Assembly (NCBI GenBank): GCA_031841125.1
Contig: CM063113.1
Span: 28,293,312 to 28,357,311, forward strand
Origin: Acanthococcus lagerstroemiae
Lineage: Eukaryota; Arthropoda; Insecta; Hemiptera; Eriococcidae
Direction: 5' to 3'
Length of the DNA stretch: 64,000 nucleotides
In this document: positions 47,546 to 61,509 of the stretch, in pieces
Layout of the letters: each line of letters begins with the position of its first letter
Numbering within the stretch: the stretch's first letter is position 1
Notes under the pieces: model-generated
What the model saw: the letters and a program-made list of their open reading frames with translations, nothing else
Told to the model about the DNA's origin: nothing
The model's database searches: none
Translations under genes and position numbers: made by a program

Positions 47546-47886
47546 TGATAACGTTATTTTCCCTCTTGTTTTCTCTTAGTAGCGGTCTTCTAAATGACCG
47601 GGCTGTAGCTCGTTTCCCGCTAAATAATAAAGTACAGTACATAACCTTCAACCTCGTATAAAATATGATCTAAACTGACACTTGCCAAGGCCAAGTGTCA
47701 GTTTTGACTCCCAGTGTAAATATCGCAATGATTTTACAACGAATACCTCGTTTCTCAGATTTTCTCGTCACACCTATCTCGTAGTTGTTGTTTTTTTTTT
47801 TTTTTTTTTTTCCTTTATCAGCTAATCTCCTAACCATTTTTACCATTTTTTTGTATTGGTTTTGATTCTAACCTCTTCAATTTCCA

Positions 47887-47888
<2 letters not shown>

Positions 47889-47918
<30 letters not shown>

Positions 47919-47922
47919 TTAT
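47889..47922. repeat. (AAT)n microsatellite
   Basis: About ten AAT units in a row; a long T-run lies nearby at 47789-47812. Confidence 0.9.
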
Positions 47923-49602
47923 AGTTTTCAGTTGAAAGTCGAATGTTTTCTGGAAAGTTAGAGCTGAAGCTGGAAACCGGAAAATACTTTGAAAATTCGA
48001 AAAACACAAATTGAAGTTTTTCTATTCCGAGGTTAGAAGTTGAAGCCAAAAACTTAAGTTTTATACTGATTGGCTTTCAGACCCTGCATACAGGATGTCT
48101 CCGCCTGAATGAAGTTCCCTGCAAATGGGAATAGGGCAACTTGTTATACGCGTGTATAATGGTTTGCCCTCCCTACGATAATATTTGTTTCTCTGGGCGA
48201 AAGCTTTTGGTGCAATAAGAGGTTTGTTGCCAAATGCTTTGTGCAATAATTTGGCAATTTTGTATGAGTGAGCATGATGAGAATTAACAAAAGAAATTAG
48301 ATTGAGCTGATTGTTTGCCTAAAGACTTTTTAAAAGCTTGGATGCGATTTATTAGAGTTACAAAGTCTCAACCCGATTAAAGTTCCGAGACATATTCATG
48401 GAGATATAAAACTCGATCGCCTAATATAAATAATGCTTTGTTCAACATCAAGCCCGGCTCTGTCAGTATGTTTCAAAAAATCTGAAAATAAAATCAGGCA
48501 ACCGTTTTAAACCATAAGAAAAAGATATGGTGTGGTGGAATATGTGGCGATGCACGCATGCCAAAGTGGCCCCTGAGATACCGCACCCCTGGCCCTGGAA
48601 ACTACCTTTTCGAGTATCGCATCAGTGGACTCTTTTGAAGCCGGCCCGAGCCCTCATTTCGCCGTACCACTTCCGGGAAAAAAGATATAGAGGGTTCGTC
48701 AGTCCAAATTCCGATCTGAAAGAAAGATCAAAATTTCTTCGAAGTGGTTTAGTTATCTGAATCGTTACCAGCTGTAAGAAAGCATCTATATTTTTGTGTA
48801 TTGACTTTAATCAGCCCCGCAAAGAAGGAGAGCATCTGGAGAAGCTTGTCTCAGGCCTTGCAAATGCAAGGGCTCCAAAATGTCATTTTCCAACGAATAA
48901 TTACTATGAAAAAAAATATATTTTTCGCTCTTTTCGCTCGCAAGTATTTCCTCTCTGATTTTTAATTATTTACTTCAGACTCAGTGGTATCTTTGGGTGG
49001 CCCTCATCACGATTATCAAAACGTGTACTTATTTTTTCTAAGCATATCTTTTAATATTGTATTACAACTAAGTAGAATGAGTGACATCTGTCCAAAACTT
49101 TCCTCGCTTCAATTGGTTGAAAATATTGCTATCATGCTCGTCACATCGAATAAGTTCCTTGATTCGATTCATATGATTCACTGAGGCCATAACATACTAA
49201 ATATAATAAATTTAAACAAACTTCAAGTGAAAGGAATCTCTTAATTATGGGTAGAGTTGATCGCGTTTTCAGGATTTTTAACGGAGAATATTAAACAGCA
49301 CGAAAGGCACAAGGCAAAAGTAGAAGCACGAAAAAGTAATTCAAAATAAGAAAATTGTCAGTAGAGTTAACGAAAACCACCTTGCACGAAATGTTTAATG
49401 TTTTTGAATAAGAAAAAAAAAAAGAAGAACTATGACGAATTGTACGATAGACATGATGCCAGAAAAACAGAGAAATTGACAAGAGAGCGACACGTGAAAC
49501 ACCAGGGTGGCAGAAACGACCTCTTCTTTTTGATCTAAGAAACAATTCATACCACTTGTGAATTACTTTTAATTAGGCCAGTTTTCTGACTTTCAGTTTA
49601 CA

Positions 49603-49915
49603 TGCAGTAAAATGAAAGGATTGGCATATTCAAAGCCTCCAGAGGGCAGTGCAAATCCAAGGTCTCTAGAAGGGACCACCTTGTTTGACCTTTCCCTTGC
49701 AAGGAGCATCAGGAGTTATTCATCTCTCATTGTAATCTGATATGATTTCTCAATTCCGAATTGCAAAGATCAACATTAGACTGACCGAACTCCCTTGATT
49801 AAGAAGGCTCATTGTCACTACCATGCCATTGCATGCAATAGAATGAAAGAATTAGCAAATCCAAAACCTCCAGAGGGCACTTCAAATTCAAAGCCTCTAG
49901 AAGGCGCTGCCGTTG
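49603..49915. repeat. Direct repeat pair, CCTCCAGAGGGCA
   Basis: Two ~80-bp copies about 235 bp apart (49603-49680, 49833-49915) share CATGCA, AATGAAAG, AAACCTCCAGAGGGCA-like and CTCTAGAAGG words in the same order. Confidence 0.6.
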
Positions 49916-52900
49916 AATAAACCAACATTTTCGCAATTATCAAAACTAACAAAAACCCAAAATGGTCTATTTTTAGTTCACCTAAAAATTGCTAATTCAA
50001 TAATTTTCCCTGGTTTTTCCGTTCGTAATTTATTTTTCGTTCAATGTTTTATTGTTTAGTGATTATTTTATTTTTTCGTTCAAAAGTTTTTCTTAGTTCA
50101 TGTACTATTCTTTCTGTTCCCTTTATTTGATATTTCGTGAAATGATTATTGACCACTCAGTGTCTTTCTTTTTTCGTGATTTCTGACTTCCCTTTTCGCA
50201 CTAAGAAATCACACCCATTTTTAACATTCGAAGTATTCAAAACAAAAATGAAACCTGTCCTGTCACTCAAATGAACAAGCACTTAGAATGAAGTTGGAAG
50301 TAGACTCTATGTATGAAGAAAATTTTTCCAGTGTGTGGATCAGGATCAGTACATGTTCACACATTATTATTGAAAAACACGAATTTTACTGTGAGGAAGT
50401 AGAGTGAGTGGAATAGGCTGATAGTTTTCTCTAAATTGGCTAAAACATAGTAGCTGAATTCGAAAAAAAAAAAAATAATAAAAATAGTCGACAAACTTTA
50501 ATTCCACGTTCAGTGGTCCAAAACTAAGTTTTAACAACTTTTGTTTCAATTGGCGGATGAGTTTTTCTAAAATCGGTCGATAATAGGCGCTGTATTCGGA
50601 AGAAATAGTCAAAAAATGAAGTCCAGGGAAGAAAAGGGCTGACTAAATTTTTTTCAGTATTCAGTTAAGGTTGGTAGTAGGTAGCTCTTGTAAAGTAGAA
50701 TTCAGTGAACTACTCAAACAAGGGAGAAAGGGGTCCACCGCTGCTAAAAACACATTTGAAGTTATTGCATCCCGGGAAAAGAAAAGGCCGCATATCCACA
50801 GATAAAGTGGAAGAAGGGGGAATGGAAAAATTGGTTGTTAGCCCCTACATTCGCTGGACTCTTCAAATTCTAATATTCAAGTCACTCTGTGGTCTGCAAA
50901 TCAAGTTTTAACGACGTACACTTCAATTGGCGGATAATTTTTCTGAATTGACTGAAAAACGAGCGATAAATTCGAAAAATATATTTAAAAAATTAATTTA
51001 AATTTCGATATTGGACTTGCACAGGTCCAAAATGAACGGATTGAAAAAATGTTGTTTCCCCCGAACGAATGATCTGTTTGATACGGGACCACCGAGGATC
51101 CTAAAATCTTAAAATCTACTCTTTTAAGAGGAAAAAAAATGTCCATGGAGGGAGGGTAACGAACTCTAATTTCAATTGGAAAGGTATGCCGCCGTGCATA
51201 TCGTGGGAAAACCTATTTTGAATGTAACATAAATCCATAAATATTTCCAAAAAATGTCCCCTCCACCTTCACCAAAGAGAATAACATAATTACTGGAATG
51301 AGGCCAAATTAAAAGATCTTGAAAAATTTAATATATCTTGAAAATTGTCGAAAGAATCTCTGTTAACAAGGAGTCGTCTGACTGAGAAAATGGCAATTTC
51401 TGTCAAACACTCTAACAACTATTCTGATGACTCAGGAAACATAACTGATCGCTCGTATTGCACATGTTAAAGTTAGACTCAGAAATATTTTCACGTTTGT
51501 TGACTTCGTACGAACTAAGATTAAGTCAGCTCGATATGATCTCGTATGATATGAAACGCTTTATTCATGATACACGTTGCCATATGTATGTCTCGATTGC
51601 GTGACGTCATTGCGACTCGCAAAATGAGCATCCGCATAATTACCCCACTTTCCCCTATACTTTATTCATTTATTTTTGCTTGCCAATTATCGATCTCCTC
51701 TCCCCCTTACAAGAACTTTCTATTTACATCGCTGGTAAGAATAGTTATGATCACCTCTTGCCCCCGAATTCTTGAATCATTTTTTATCCCCATAATTTTT
51801 GTGAAAAAATATTCTATTATAGTTGGTTCGGTATAAAGTTCGGTGACCCTCTCATCTCCAATGTACATTTTCATATAAAACGTCCTGTCTGGCTACTTTC
51901 TGCATAGCACAATGCGAGCGTCAAACAAACATCTTTGGTCTCCTGCATACCTGTACTTCTTATACCCGATCTTTTCTAAACCACGTTCTTCTTCTTATTC
52001 TCATGACTCGCTCTCCTTTTTCCTCCCTCGATCGGCCGGGTAGGACATCCGTTTAGTTCACCTACAGTTTATATGTTCGGACACTCGCATGATACCTGAC
52101 TTGCTATCGATCGTTCAATACACACGTTTTTTACACACACTCGTTTTTTGATTTCGCCTGCCCTCGTTACGGTCCAGACTAAATATTTCTCTCGCACAAA
52201 TTCCGAAAAAAAAAAACCCGCAAAGGTTTGGTATTATATGTGTGAGGTAGACAATCACGTTTCGAGGAATTGCTTTATATGGTGAGTGCCGGTCGGATTC
52301 GTATAAACGGGAATGCTATTCACTTTATATGTCATTCTTAATTACCGCCGTTAACCGAATGATCTCTACCGTGTTAATCGCAAATGCCTGCAAATGATTC
52401 CGGGACAGTTCCAACTTGAAATAGTGTGGGGCCACTAACTAGACTCTTATCTGCATCGAAGTATGTGTCACCAAAGCACAAATAAGCCGATAGTCAATTG
52501 CGACGTGTCACGTATGATGGTTTTTTAAGCTTCGAGTATCGAAATAGACGCTGGTCATTCTGTGGTGCTTTTGGTAATAATGATTATGCTGTGCGCTAGC
52601 GTAGTCTTTTTAGAATGACTCTTCAGACCTGTAAACAACGAAACTGAAATAGACAGTCCCAACGGAATTGCGGACGGGAACTTTTTGCTGGAACATCCTC
52701 TCAACGTTTCCACATTCTCAACTTAGCCGGCTAAAATCGTCATCCTCTGTTTTTAATTAAATGGATACGTTGCCAAGTTTTCTTACTCCTGCAGCTGTAC
52801 CGTACCATTCTCAACCACAACATTTGAGGATTTGTGTTCAGTTTTTGAAATTTTTGTCCAAGGTCCAGGCCGTATTTTGACGCAGTTATGAGTAAACTTC

Positions 52901-53419
52901 TCATTCAAAGGTTTCCACAAACATGAGTAAGGGAGAAGGGTGGAGTGAAAAAAATCGTTATCTTTTGACCTAAAAACATGATAAGCAAAATTTCAGCAGA
53001 AAATATTGAAATTTTTCCGAATCAACTTTAATATTAAATTAGAGATTAGAAGTTTTGCCCATAGAAAGTGAAGTGCCTCTCATTATGTATTGCTGGATTC
53101 ATTTTGTCAGGGGAATCTCTGTGAAATCAGTTGTACGAGTAATAAGATCAAATAAAGTTCCTGCCAAGGTCTAAATCGATCAAATGAGGGGCATAAGAGC
53201 CACAGCCTCCTCCCCCATTTAACTAGACAAATTTAACTAAGCATCACTGTTTTTGGCCAATATATACTCTAAAAATTCAAACTCTCCAAATTCGAAAGGC
53301 CGCTTGTATATTAATGATGCTGCTTAATATCAGCCAGCGATATGAATCGATAGTGGCTCGTGGTGGCTAGAAAAGGAAATGGGATTGGGCTCGGAAAAAT
53401 AAAATTTAAGTAGGGTGCT

Positions 53420-53525
53420 GAGGCAGTCTACCGGTCATGCAAGTCATACAAGTTATATAAAAGTCCTACAATGGAGTTAGTGGTCATGCAACTCACACAA
53501 AAGTCATACAAAAGTCATACAGCGG
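53420..53525. repeat. AAAGTCATACAA minisatellite
   Basis: Irregular tandem copies of (A)AAGTCATACA(A). More copies lie at 53758-53792, between TCTACCGGTC and GGTAGACACCCTGG, which resemble degraded hAT-type ends. Confidence 0.55.
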
Positions 53526-55344
53526 CCTCTAATTACGTACAAATTTGGTAATTCCTAAACAATCGCAATATTTCTTTTCAAAATATGGTCAAATTGAAAT
53601 TTGATTGAAAATGTATGTTGTGTGCCACATTTTTTGCAATAATTCATTCGTTATTATTTGATTAGGTATTAAGTTTCTTCAAAGTTTTTATGTGCAATTA
53701 GCACGTTATCGAGATTTTTTCTTGTGGAAATTCTGTTCAGACGTGAAAATGGTTCGAAAAAGGTCATACAAAAGACATACAAAGGTCATACTATTGGAAA
53801 ATTCGTATTTGGTAGACACCCTGGCACTCCACAAAACCTTCTTTTTTCGAAATTTTACGCGTTCCAAGACTAAATGTGTTCTAGTTGATGTAAAATCACC
53901 ATAACAACAATTGTTTTGAAATCAAAAAATGTTAAGGGGTCCCTCAATAGGGTTCAGTTTTAACATGGAATTTCCCACAAGGAATGTTGCAGTTTTGCTT
54001 TAAAAAATCTTAAAAATAAAGTTTTGAAAAAAGAATCGTTCGACTGAGAAAAATTGTTCCCTGTACTGTAACAAAAATGTACATACCCAGAATTTGATCA
54101 AAAATTTTTTCTAAAGGTCATTGGTCGGTGATTCCTTTTGTAGGTAAAAGTAAATTATTTTCATTACGGCTGACAAAAATATGATAAAATACGAATCTGT
54201 TTACGTAGTTTTCAGACACGTTACATCCATTTGTTATGTCGATGTGATCCTAACTACCGCTCAACGGGCTCCATGAACTTGAAAACTGAAGGTTGGTACA
54301 CGAAAACCTATCACGGGGTCAAACTATTTTATATTTAATCGGAATCAAACTACTTCACAAAATCTGCGATGATATATTTCTATCGCTCTTGGGGCAAAGA
54401 GCAAAATTAAAAAAGTTTAAAAATCGATGTATTTCTTCATGAGAGAGGCAGAGATACCTATTAGTATGATCCCATCAAGCTTAAATTGTCTGCTATCTTT
54501 TGTTAAATGGCACAATAAAATCCTTTTGGTACCTATCAAATCTCCAAAATTCGAGTAATCGATGGCACCCTAATTGTATAAAAAGTATAAAAATGCTCAT
54601 TTCACGAAGTCAGTACCTACCAGTGTTGTGGCAATACTGCCGAACGAAAAGGACCAATAGTTCGAATATGTAATATGTTCTATGTGAAGAACAATGCCAC
54701 TAATTTACATCCAAATCGGTGTGTTTCTCGAATTTTTGCTACACATTTAGCTGGCATAAAAGGTTGATTTTTCTCTCTTAAACGTGAATAGTGCTCTCTT
54801 GGGGCAAGAGTCAAAAAGTGTATGATAGACGAAAACTTGTTCCCCCTTTTTTTTATATAATGGCGTAAGCCTCGAACCATTCTGTTCAATGACTGAAACT
54901 CAAAAGTATTTCAAAGTTTTCAATATCAAAAAAACGAACATATTTAAACATTGAAATGGCTGTAGTGGCAGCGCTGCCGGATAAATTCTGAATTCTTACA
55001 AGATTCATCTGGTATTTTTTGTAGAAAATTTTCTCAAGTTTCATGAAAATCTGTACATTTTTCATTTTTTAGTGAACTTGTGCTTCACTTTACCGATCTG
55101 GACCCAAAATTCACAACTTTGACCTTTCGGGCTGTAGGGTATAAAATTGTTATTTTTCTGAATGTTTTGATTATGAGATTTTTTACAGGATGGGAAATCC
55201 TTTTGAACCAGTGGGGTCGTCTTGGTTTCTTGATTTTGAATCCGAGTTCCAACAGGCAAAATAAAATCGAGTCAGAGGCTAATTTTTGCAGATTTTTGTA
55301 TCATTATTTGAACATTGCACAGGTTGTGAGTTACATGTGTTACC

Positions 55345-58300
55345 CCTTAAGGGCCCAGACACTTAAACTGCTCCGCCCCCCGCAAGGCATATGTTTCCGT
55401 CGTCATTTTCCAGACTTTCCTGTTGGATGTTGTGCGAATTCAGCATGGACCCATTAGGTTTAGGATCTCATTTATCCAGCATGTTGTTGGGCGCCCTCTT
55501 TTTCTATTATGTTCTCTTGGAATCCAAAGACTTGTCTCTAAATTCCATTTTTCTTGATTTCCCCTAGACACGTGCCCAGCGTATTTAAACTTCCGTGTTT
55601 TGATTTGATATCTTATGCTTTCAACGCCTGTTTGTTTTCGACTGTTTTCTGTTTTTATTCTATCTTTTAGTCTAAAACCTAGGATATTCCTGAGCATTGA
55701 GTTTTGGGTATTGATAAGACGCTGCATCAGTCTTTTCGTAAAAGACCACGTTTGTGAGTCGTATGCTAATACCGGCATTACACAGCTGTTTAGAATTTTT
55801 GTTTTTAGCTCGATTTTCATTTTACTTTTCAGGAAAGTTTTGTTGTTTGCTCAGAAGGCTTTCCACGAGTTTGGGATTCTCTCTCCAATGATACCGTCCA
55901 TGTTATTAGTAAATTTCGTAGATTGGCCTAGATATCTGTATTCGTCTACTCTAGTCACCTTTCCCCTTCGAGCCGGAATTCGTTTGCCCCCTCTCTGTTT
56001 GGCATGCATTTTGTTTTTGACATGTTCATAGATAGGCCAAATTTTTCGCTGTGATATTTTAGGTCTTCCACCATCTCCACTATTTCATTAAAATTTTTTG
56101 CCATAAGTACAATGTCGTCCACGAATTTCAGATTTGATAAGTTTTTGCCCATAATTTTGAGAACCTTTCCCTTCCAGTTCAATTTCCTGAAAATCTGTTC
56201 TAGTGCACAGTTAAAGAGGTTTGGAGACGATGGGTTGCCTTGCTTTACTCCTCTTTCGATTGGGAAATGGGAACTTTCAATATCAATTTTTACTTATGCT
56301 GTTGAGGGACTGTATAGGTATATTAGGGCATCTATCCTCCCTTTGCACCCCTTGTTCTGCCAGGGACTGCCATAACTTATTGTGGTATACGGAGTCGAAT
56401 GCCTTGTTGTAGTCCACGAAGAGCAACCATACTTCAATATTATTTTGTTTTCTCAGTACTTTGGTTTAGGGTTAGCATGTGGTCAACTGTTGTGTAGTTA
56501 CACCTAAAGCCCCCTTGTTCAACTGGTTGTTGTTCGTCTAACACTTTATAAATGCGATTCTTCAGTACTTTCATAAAGAGTTTTCCCACGTTTGACGATA
56601 GGCTGATCAATCGATAATTTGTCATTTCCGCCCCGTCTCCTTTTTTGTGTCAGAGGATAATTTTTGAGATATTTTATTGAGAGGGGGTGGTTCCTAGTTT
56701 CAGTATCTTGTAAAATAGAGTCTGTAAGGGTCTTAGCAGAGTTTCCGATAGTATTTTCAATTTTATGGTGGCCTAGTGCCTTGTTTAGTTTTAGTTCTTT
56801 AAGTGCTTTAACTATTTCTTCCTTTAGGAAGGGTGGTGTTGGGTCATTTTTATTCGTCTTGCATGCCCATTGGCTATCGTCAATGTTTCTGTTGTCCTTA
56901 TAAAGGTTTCTATAGAAGGTCGTCGCTATTTCCGAAATTTCCTCTCTCCCATGTTTAGTTATACCGTTCTCGTTTCTCAGTTTGATGAGGATGGGCGTTC
57001 CCCTGTGTGACCGTTTTTTCGCTAATTTTGTTGAGCCGCTATCACTAATTATTTTTGTTGCTATAGTTTCATCGTATTTTATAATATCTTGGCGTATTTT
57101 CTTCCTAGCCAGTTTCCTTATTTCACTGAGTTCAATCCTTTCGAAGGCGGTTTTTTGTGCTTTCTGTTTAGTTCATTTTTTGTTTGAAGAAGCTTTTTTG
57201 TACCTTCGGAAAGTTTGTCGTCAGTTTTAATCCTGATTCGGTTTGTCCGTACTTCTTTGACTGTGTATAGTATAGCTTCCTTCAAAGTATTATTTATGTC
57301 TTGAAGTTGGGTGATTATTATTTTCCCCTTTTAGTTCCTTTGTTAGAATTTCATTTGCTATTTGCTATTTGTGGACCACTATAACCATTTTGCTCTTCCT
57401 ATTGCTCTTTTGTTTGTTTTTATATTGCTGGTTAACTGGGATTTTGAGGTTTCCCCTCCCCATCCTGTGGTCCGAGAAGAAGCCAAGGTTGTTGAAGGTT
57501 TCTGTGTTTTTGACAATATTAATTTTGTTCACCAGACGGTGGTCTGTTTCACTTCTTGTACGGCTATTTGAGACTCCCACGTCCATTTCCTAGAAAATTT
57601 TTTCTTAAACAAGGATGAAGCTACTTTCACATTATTTTGTTCGGCAAATTCTATTAATTTGGTACAATTTTCGTTTGTTAGATCTATCGCTAATTGACCT
57701 ACACTAGCACTATTTAAATAGTCGGTACCAACTTTCGCGTTAAAGTCGTCCATCACTATTGTGGCCCATCCGCTTTCGGTTAAGTTGGTTTTAGAACCGA
57801 TCAGTTTCGTCTTGGTCAGAACCCAGTGTGGAAGCATAAACTTGAACAATCGTAATTTTTGTCTTTTGATTTATTTTCAACTTCAACTGTGGCAATTCTC
57901 TCCGAAATACCCTTAAGGTCACATATTCTTTCAGAGATGTTCCTGTTTATGTAGAACTCTACCCCTCTATTCGGACTCTTCAAGATTAAACTGTGGAATC
58001 CATTAACACACCACTACAAGCACACTCACGTACACTGATGTTGTCAACGTTAGGATATACTGCTGAGAGGAACATTATATTTCATTAAAAAATTCAAATC
58101 GTTTTGAATTTGTATTGACGCTTGAATCATTTTTAGGATCTCTAATCATTATAATGACGTTGTTCTGTGTACACGTTCACTATTATTGACGCAGCGCTCA
58201 ATAATGATACTTTTTATTGATCATGTATTATCCGCGTAAGTTGATCTAGTTAATATCAGTGCATTTTAATGTTCTTTTTGGAGTCCATTGTGATCTTCAA

Positions 58301-59850
58301 GATTCTCGCAGGTTGCTACATGACCAATAACTTGCCCCAATTGAAAAATAGGTGATATATTAATGTAATTCATAGGAATTACCTATTTTACTGAACGCTT
58401 CTCCTACAGTTATTCTAACTTTGATAACAAAAAGTTACTGATAACAAACCAGCGACACTAGCGCGCCACTGCCCTGAAGAGTCCAAATAGCCCATTGTTA
58501 CACCGAAATATGTGGCAGTTTCTATAAAAAGGGGTAACTTTGTCGATCGATCAAAGGCTCAGAAAACACAAAAAAAGAAAAACAAAATTTTTTGGTCGAA
58601 AAATTAATTTTGAGATTCTGGTTGATTTCTGTAGAAAAAACATCGCAATAATGAAGAGACCAAATTTACATGCACGAGAGAGAAGAGAGAGAGGGAGACA
58701 AAGAGAATGAGAAAGAATGTGAATGTCTCGTTCGTTTCTTCGTGGTTTTTCGGAGCTCACGAATAAATCCGATGTTCTGAATTGTTACCACACAGAAGAG
58801 TCAAAAATTACCTTTCCAACAAGTCCTTGTTGAGGCTGGTAACGTAATTCCGCGGTGAGCTATGGCCGCTTGACGGAGTGGGAGAAAAAGGTGTCTAACT
58901 TTAAACGCGTTTTTTCCCCAAAAACGTGTTTTCCCGCGTTCTTGTTACTCTCATCCTTGACCGCTTGTATCTCCGGAACAAAAAACGCTACAAATCTCGC
59001 CGATAGCTCGTTGGAATGGGCATTCATTCCTCTATTACGTACTGTCCGTAACTCAAAATTCGTCGGATCGACAAAGTTACCCATTTTTATAGAAATTACC
59101 ACAGTGGCAGTTTCTATAAAAAGTGGTAACTTTGTCGATCCGACGAATTTTGAGTTACAGATAGTGTGTAATAGAGGAATGAATGCCCGTTCCAAGGAGC
59201 TATCGGCGAAATCTGTAGCGTTTTTCTGTGCAGAGATACAAGCGGCCAAAGATGAGTGTAACGAGAACGCGCGAAAACACGTTTTCAAGAAAAACTGTGT
59301 CTAAAGTTAGACACACTTTTTTCTCCCACTCCTTCAAACGGCCGTAACTCGCCACGGAGTCACGTTACCAGCCTCGACAAGGGCTTGTTGGAAAGGTAAT
59401 TTTTCGCTCTTCTACGTGGTAACAATTCAGAACACCGGATTTATTCGTGAGCTCCGAAGAACGGTGAAGAAGCGACACAGACATTCGCATTCTTTTCTCA
59501 TTCTCTTTCATAATTCTGTTTCTCTCTCTCCCTCTTCTCTCTCACACCCCTAATTTTGTCTCTTTGTTATCGCGATGTTTTTTCTATAGAAATCGACCAA
59601 AATCTCAAAATTTATTTTTTTGACCAAAAAATTTTGTTTTTCTTTCTTTGTGTTTTCTGAGACTTTGATCGATTGACAAAGTTACCCCTTTTTATAGAAA
59701 CTGCCACTATAAAATATGTTACCATTCTTTCGCTTTTGAAGGAATTCGCTTTTCCGCTTCACCTCACTGAGGCCTATTACATCGTATTTTATTTTCCCTA
59801 GTGCGTTTTCTAAGTCTATTAATCTTTCCTTGTTGGCTAGACCCTGAAAA
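55345..59850 (-). mobile_element. RTE-like LINE, endonuclease-RT, split by an insertion
   Basis: Minus strand, from 59850 downward: endonuclease start QGLANKERLIDLENALGKIK then YDVIGLSEVKRK. A 1.7-kb interruption follows (57998-59709), then GFHSLILKSPNRGVEFYI, DDFNAKVGTDY, SDHRMGRGNLK. Then RT: NYRLISLSSNVGKLFMKVL, QGGFRCNYTTVDHM, NLKFVDDIVLMAKN (catalytic VDD). The C-terminus has MLRNILGFRLKDRI, FKYAGHVSRG, KRGRPTTCWINEILN and, after a frame change, WKMTTETYALRGAEQF. Same subfamily type as 43-46.6 kb. It is dead through stops and shifts. Confidence 0.85.
58512..59707. repeat. Giant 1.2-kb palindrome of two inverted 0.6-kb elements
   Basis: The left half (58512-59102) and right half (59104-59707) are inverted copies meeting at 59103. 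Each half is itself bounded by inverted ends: GTGGCAGTTTCTATAAAAA with GGTAACTTTGTCGATC at the outside, and GATCGACAAAGTTACCC with TTTTTATAGAAATTACCAC at the centre. Scattered mismatches and small indels separate the halves. Overlapping 142- and 149-codon frames on opposite strands are mirror images produced by the palindrome, not genes. It lies within the LINE endonuclease region. Confidence 0.9.
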
Positions 59851-61509
59851 AATAAAAGTAAATAATTTGCAGATACACACTTACATATACTTGAGTCAGT
59901 GGCGCACGTTTAGAAATGGATGGATTGCAGAGTACAGAGTTTCAATTAAAATTTTAGCTGTTATGGCATGCGTGCATCGTCATACGCCCCACCATCATCG
60001 ATTATTTGAATAATCTGGGAAAGAATTTTCCTTTCAATCGAATTTTACTCTCCTTCTCTCTCGTTGTTAGAAAATATTCATAAGTAGGCTGTCCGTGGCG
60101 AGCTTTTGCCCCTTTTCGAAAGAATCCTGGCCACGGGCCTGTACATGGCTACATGTTAGTTGGTGCCACCGATCTACTCAGTAATTCCGCTATAATTGGA
60201 TCTTGGTATAACAACGTACCTTGTTTCCTGAAAACAGGATTCATTTTACGTTGTAAGCTTTCGCCCGATAGCATCCAAATGTGAAACGACCTACCATGTT
60301 CAAAATTTCTAATGAACGCATTTCACCTTGAGGGCATGTTGGTGAAAAAGTGAACACACAGTTCCTCTACTACATCGAACATTTGGGGATCTTCTGCACC
60401 CTTAAACTTGTCAACTTCGTAAGGAATCCGCAGTCGATGACTGAATATTCTGTTTCTCGGCAATGTGCCGAATTCGAATGACTTTTGCTGGCCAATACGA
60501 ACACAGACTAGTCGTTAACTGTTTGAGCCCCTTCGTTGGTGCACATGGCTACCCGACATTCGTACACGACTCGAATGTCTTAACGAATACAGCCAAAATG
60601 ATCGATTCGAAACTGTAACAGTGCCGTCCCGTCTGTTCTAAATTTATGTACTTCCATTTGTCATTCCACCGCGAATACGTGGAGCACCTAGTTTCCTTCG
60701 TCCGTTATTTATTACATTTTCCATTCTGGCAAACTTTTCAAACAATTCGCGATTCACTCGATAATTTGCGGAGCAGTACAGACTACAGAGTGCAGTAGAG
60801 GTGCACGAGTTCAGAGGGGAACGGGTACACGACGAGTAGTTGTTTTATAATATTTTTCAATTATGCGCTCTTGCGAGGCTTTTCCCTCTTTTTTTCTCTC
60901 TTATTTTTCTACTTCTCGTCTCTTCTATTACGTTTCTATTTTGCAATACAAAAAACCGCCGAGTCATGAGGATTCAGAATTTGCCTTTGTTGGATTCGCT
61001 CTTCGTTCAAGTGTCTTTTGTTTTTAGTTCTCGACTTACTTATACTTTTTATGTTATTTATTATCGCTCAGTTATCCGATTCGCGGTAATGTTTTGCAAA
61101 ATTACGCTACGTGTTCTCGTGTGCAATGATGTATAGCTTGTACGGAGTCGGCGCTCGTGGGTAATTTTCGCGTTTCGTCGGCAAAAAAGAATGCACGCGA
61201 ACGTAGAAGGAATGCCGCAAGTTCAGTGGGTCTCGCGAATAAGTTCGATTTGAGATTGCCGATCTTCGAAGATCGGGCGATACGAAGTCAAAAGAAAAGT
61301 AACCTAGTGATTCAGCAAACGTAGTGTAAGAAAAACATCTAGAATGTCTCGGTGAATTCCTGTATTCTTTGGCGTGATCAAAACTATCGAGTCTAAAATG
61401 AAAATAGAAGTGCGATCTAGGGTAGTCCAAAATTTGGCGAATTTTGAAATTAGTGTCCACGTTGGAGTACGAGTGAGCTTGATAATATTCTATCTTTAGG
61501 GTGTGCCAA
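59851..61509. other. Less repetitive interval without a recognised gene
   Basis: No known motif in any frame. CAGTGGCGCACG at 59906 resembles a hAT end without a partner. The part 60700-60840 is purine-rich and could be promoter-like, but this cannot be supported. Confidence 0.35.

Larger units (their letters stand above)
47923..55344. other. Long interval without a recognisable gene
   Basis: About 7.4 kb. Contains the relative of the 31840 repeat (48540-48640), paired direct repeats at 49600-49915 and 50511-50960, and a GTCATACAA minisatellite at 53420-53525. It also includes a less repetitive pyrimidine-rich part (51850-52150). Frames of at most 89 codons have no motif. Confidence 0.4.

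Noticed and set aside
58855..59304. 149-codon (+) and 142-codon (-) frames, the longest in the window
   Set aside because: They are mirror images of each other because they span the centre of the palindrome; each half reads the same sequence. No domain and no splice context.
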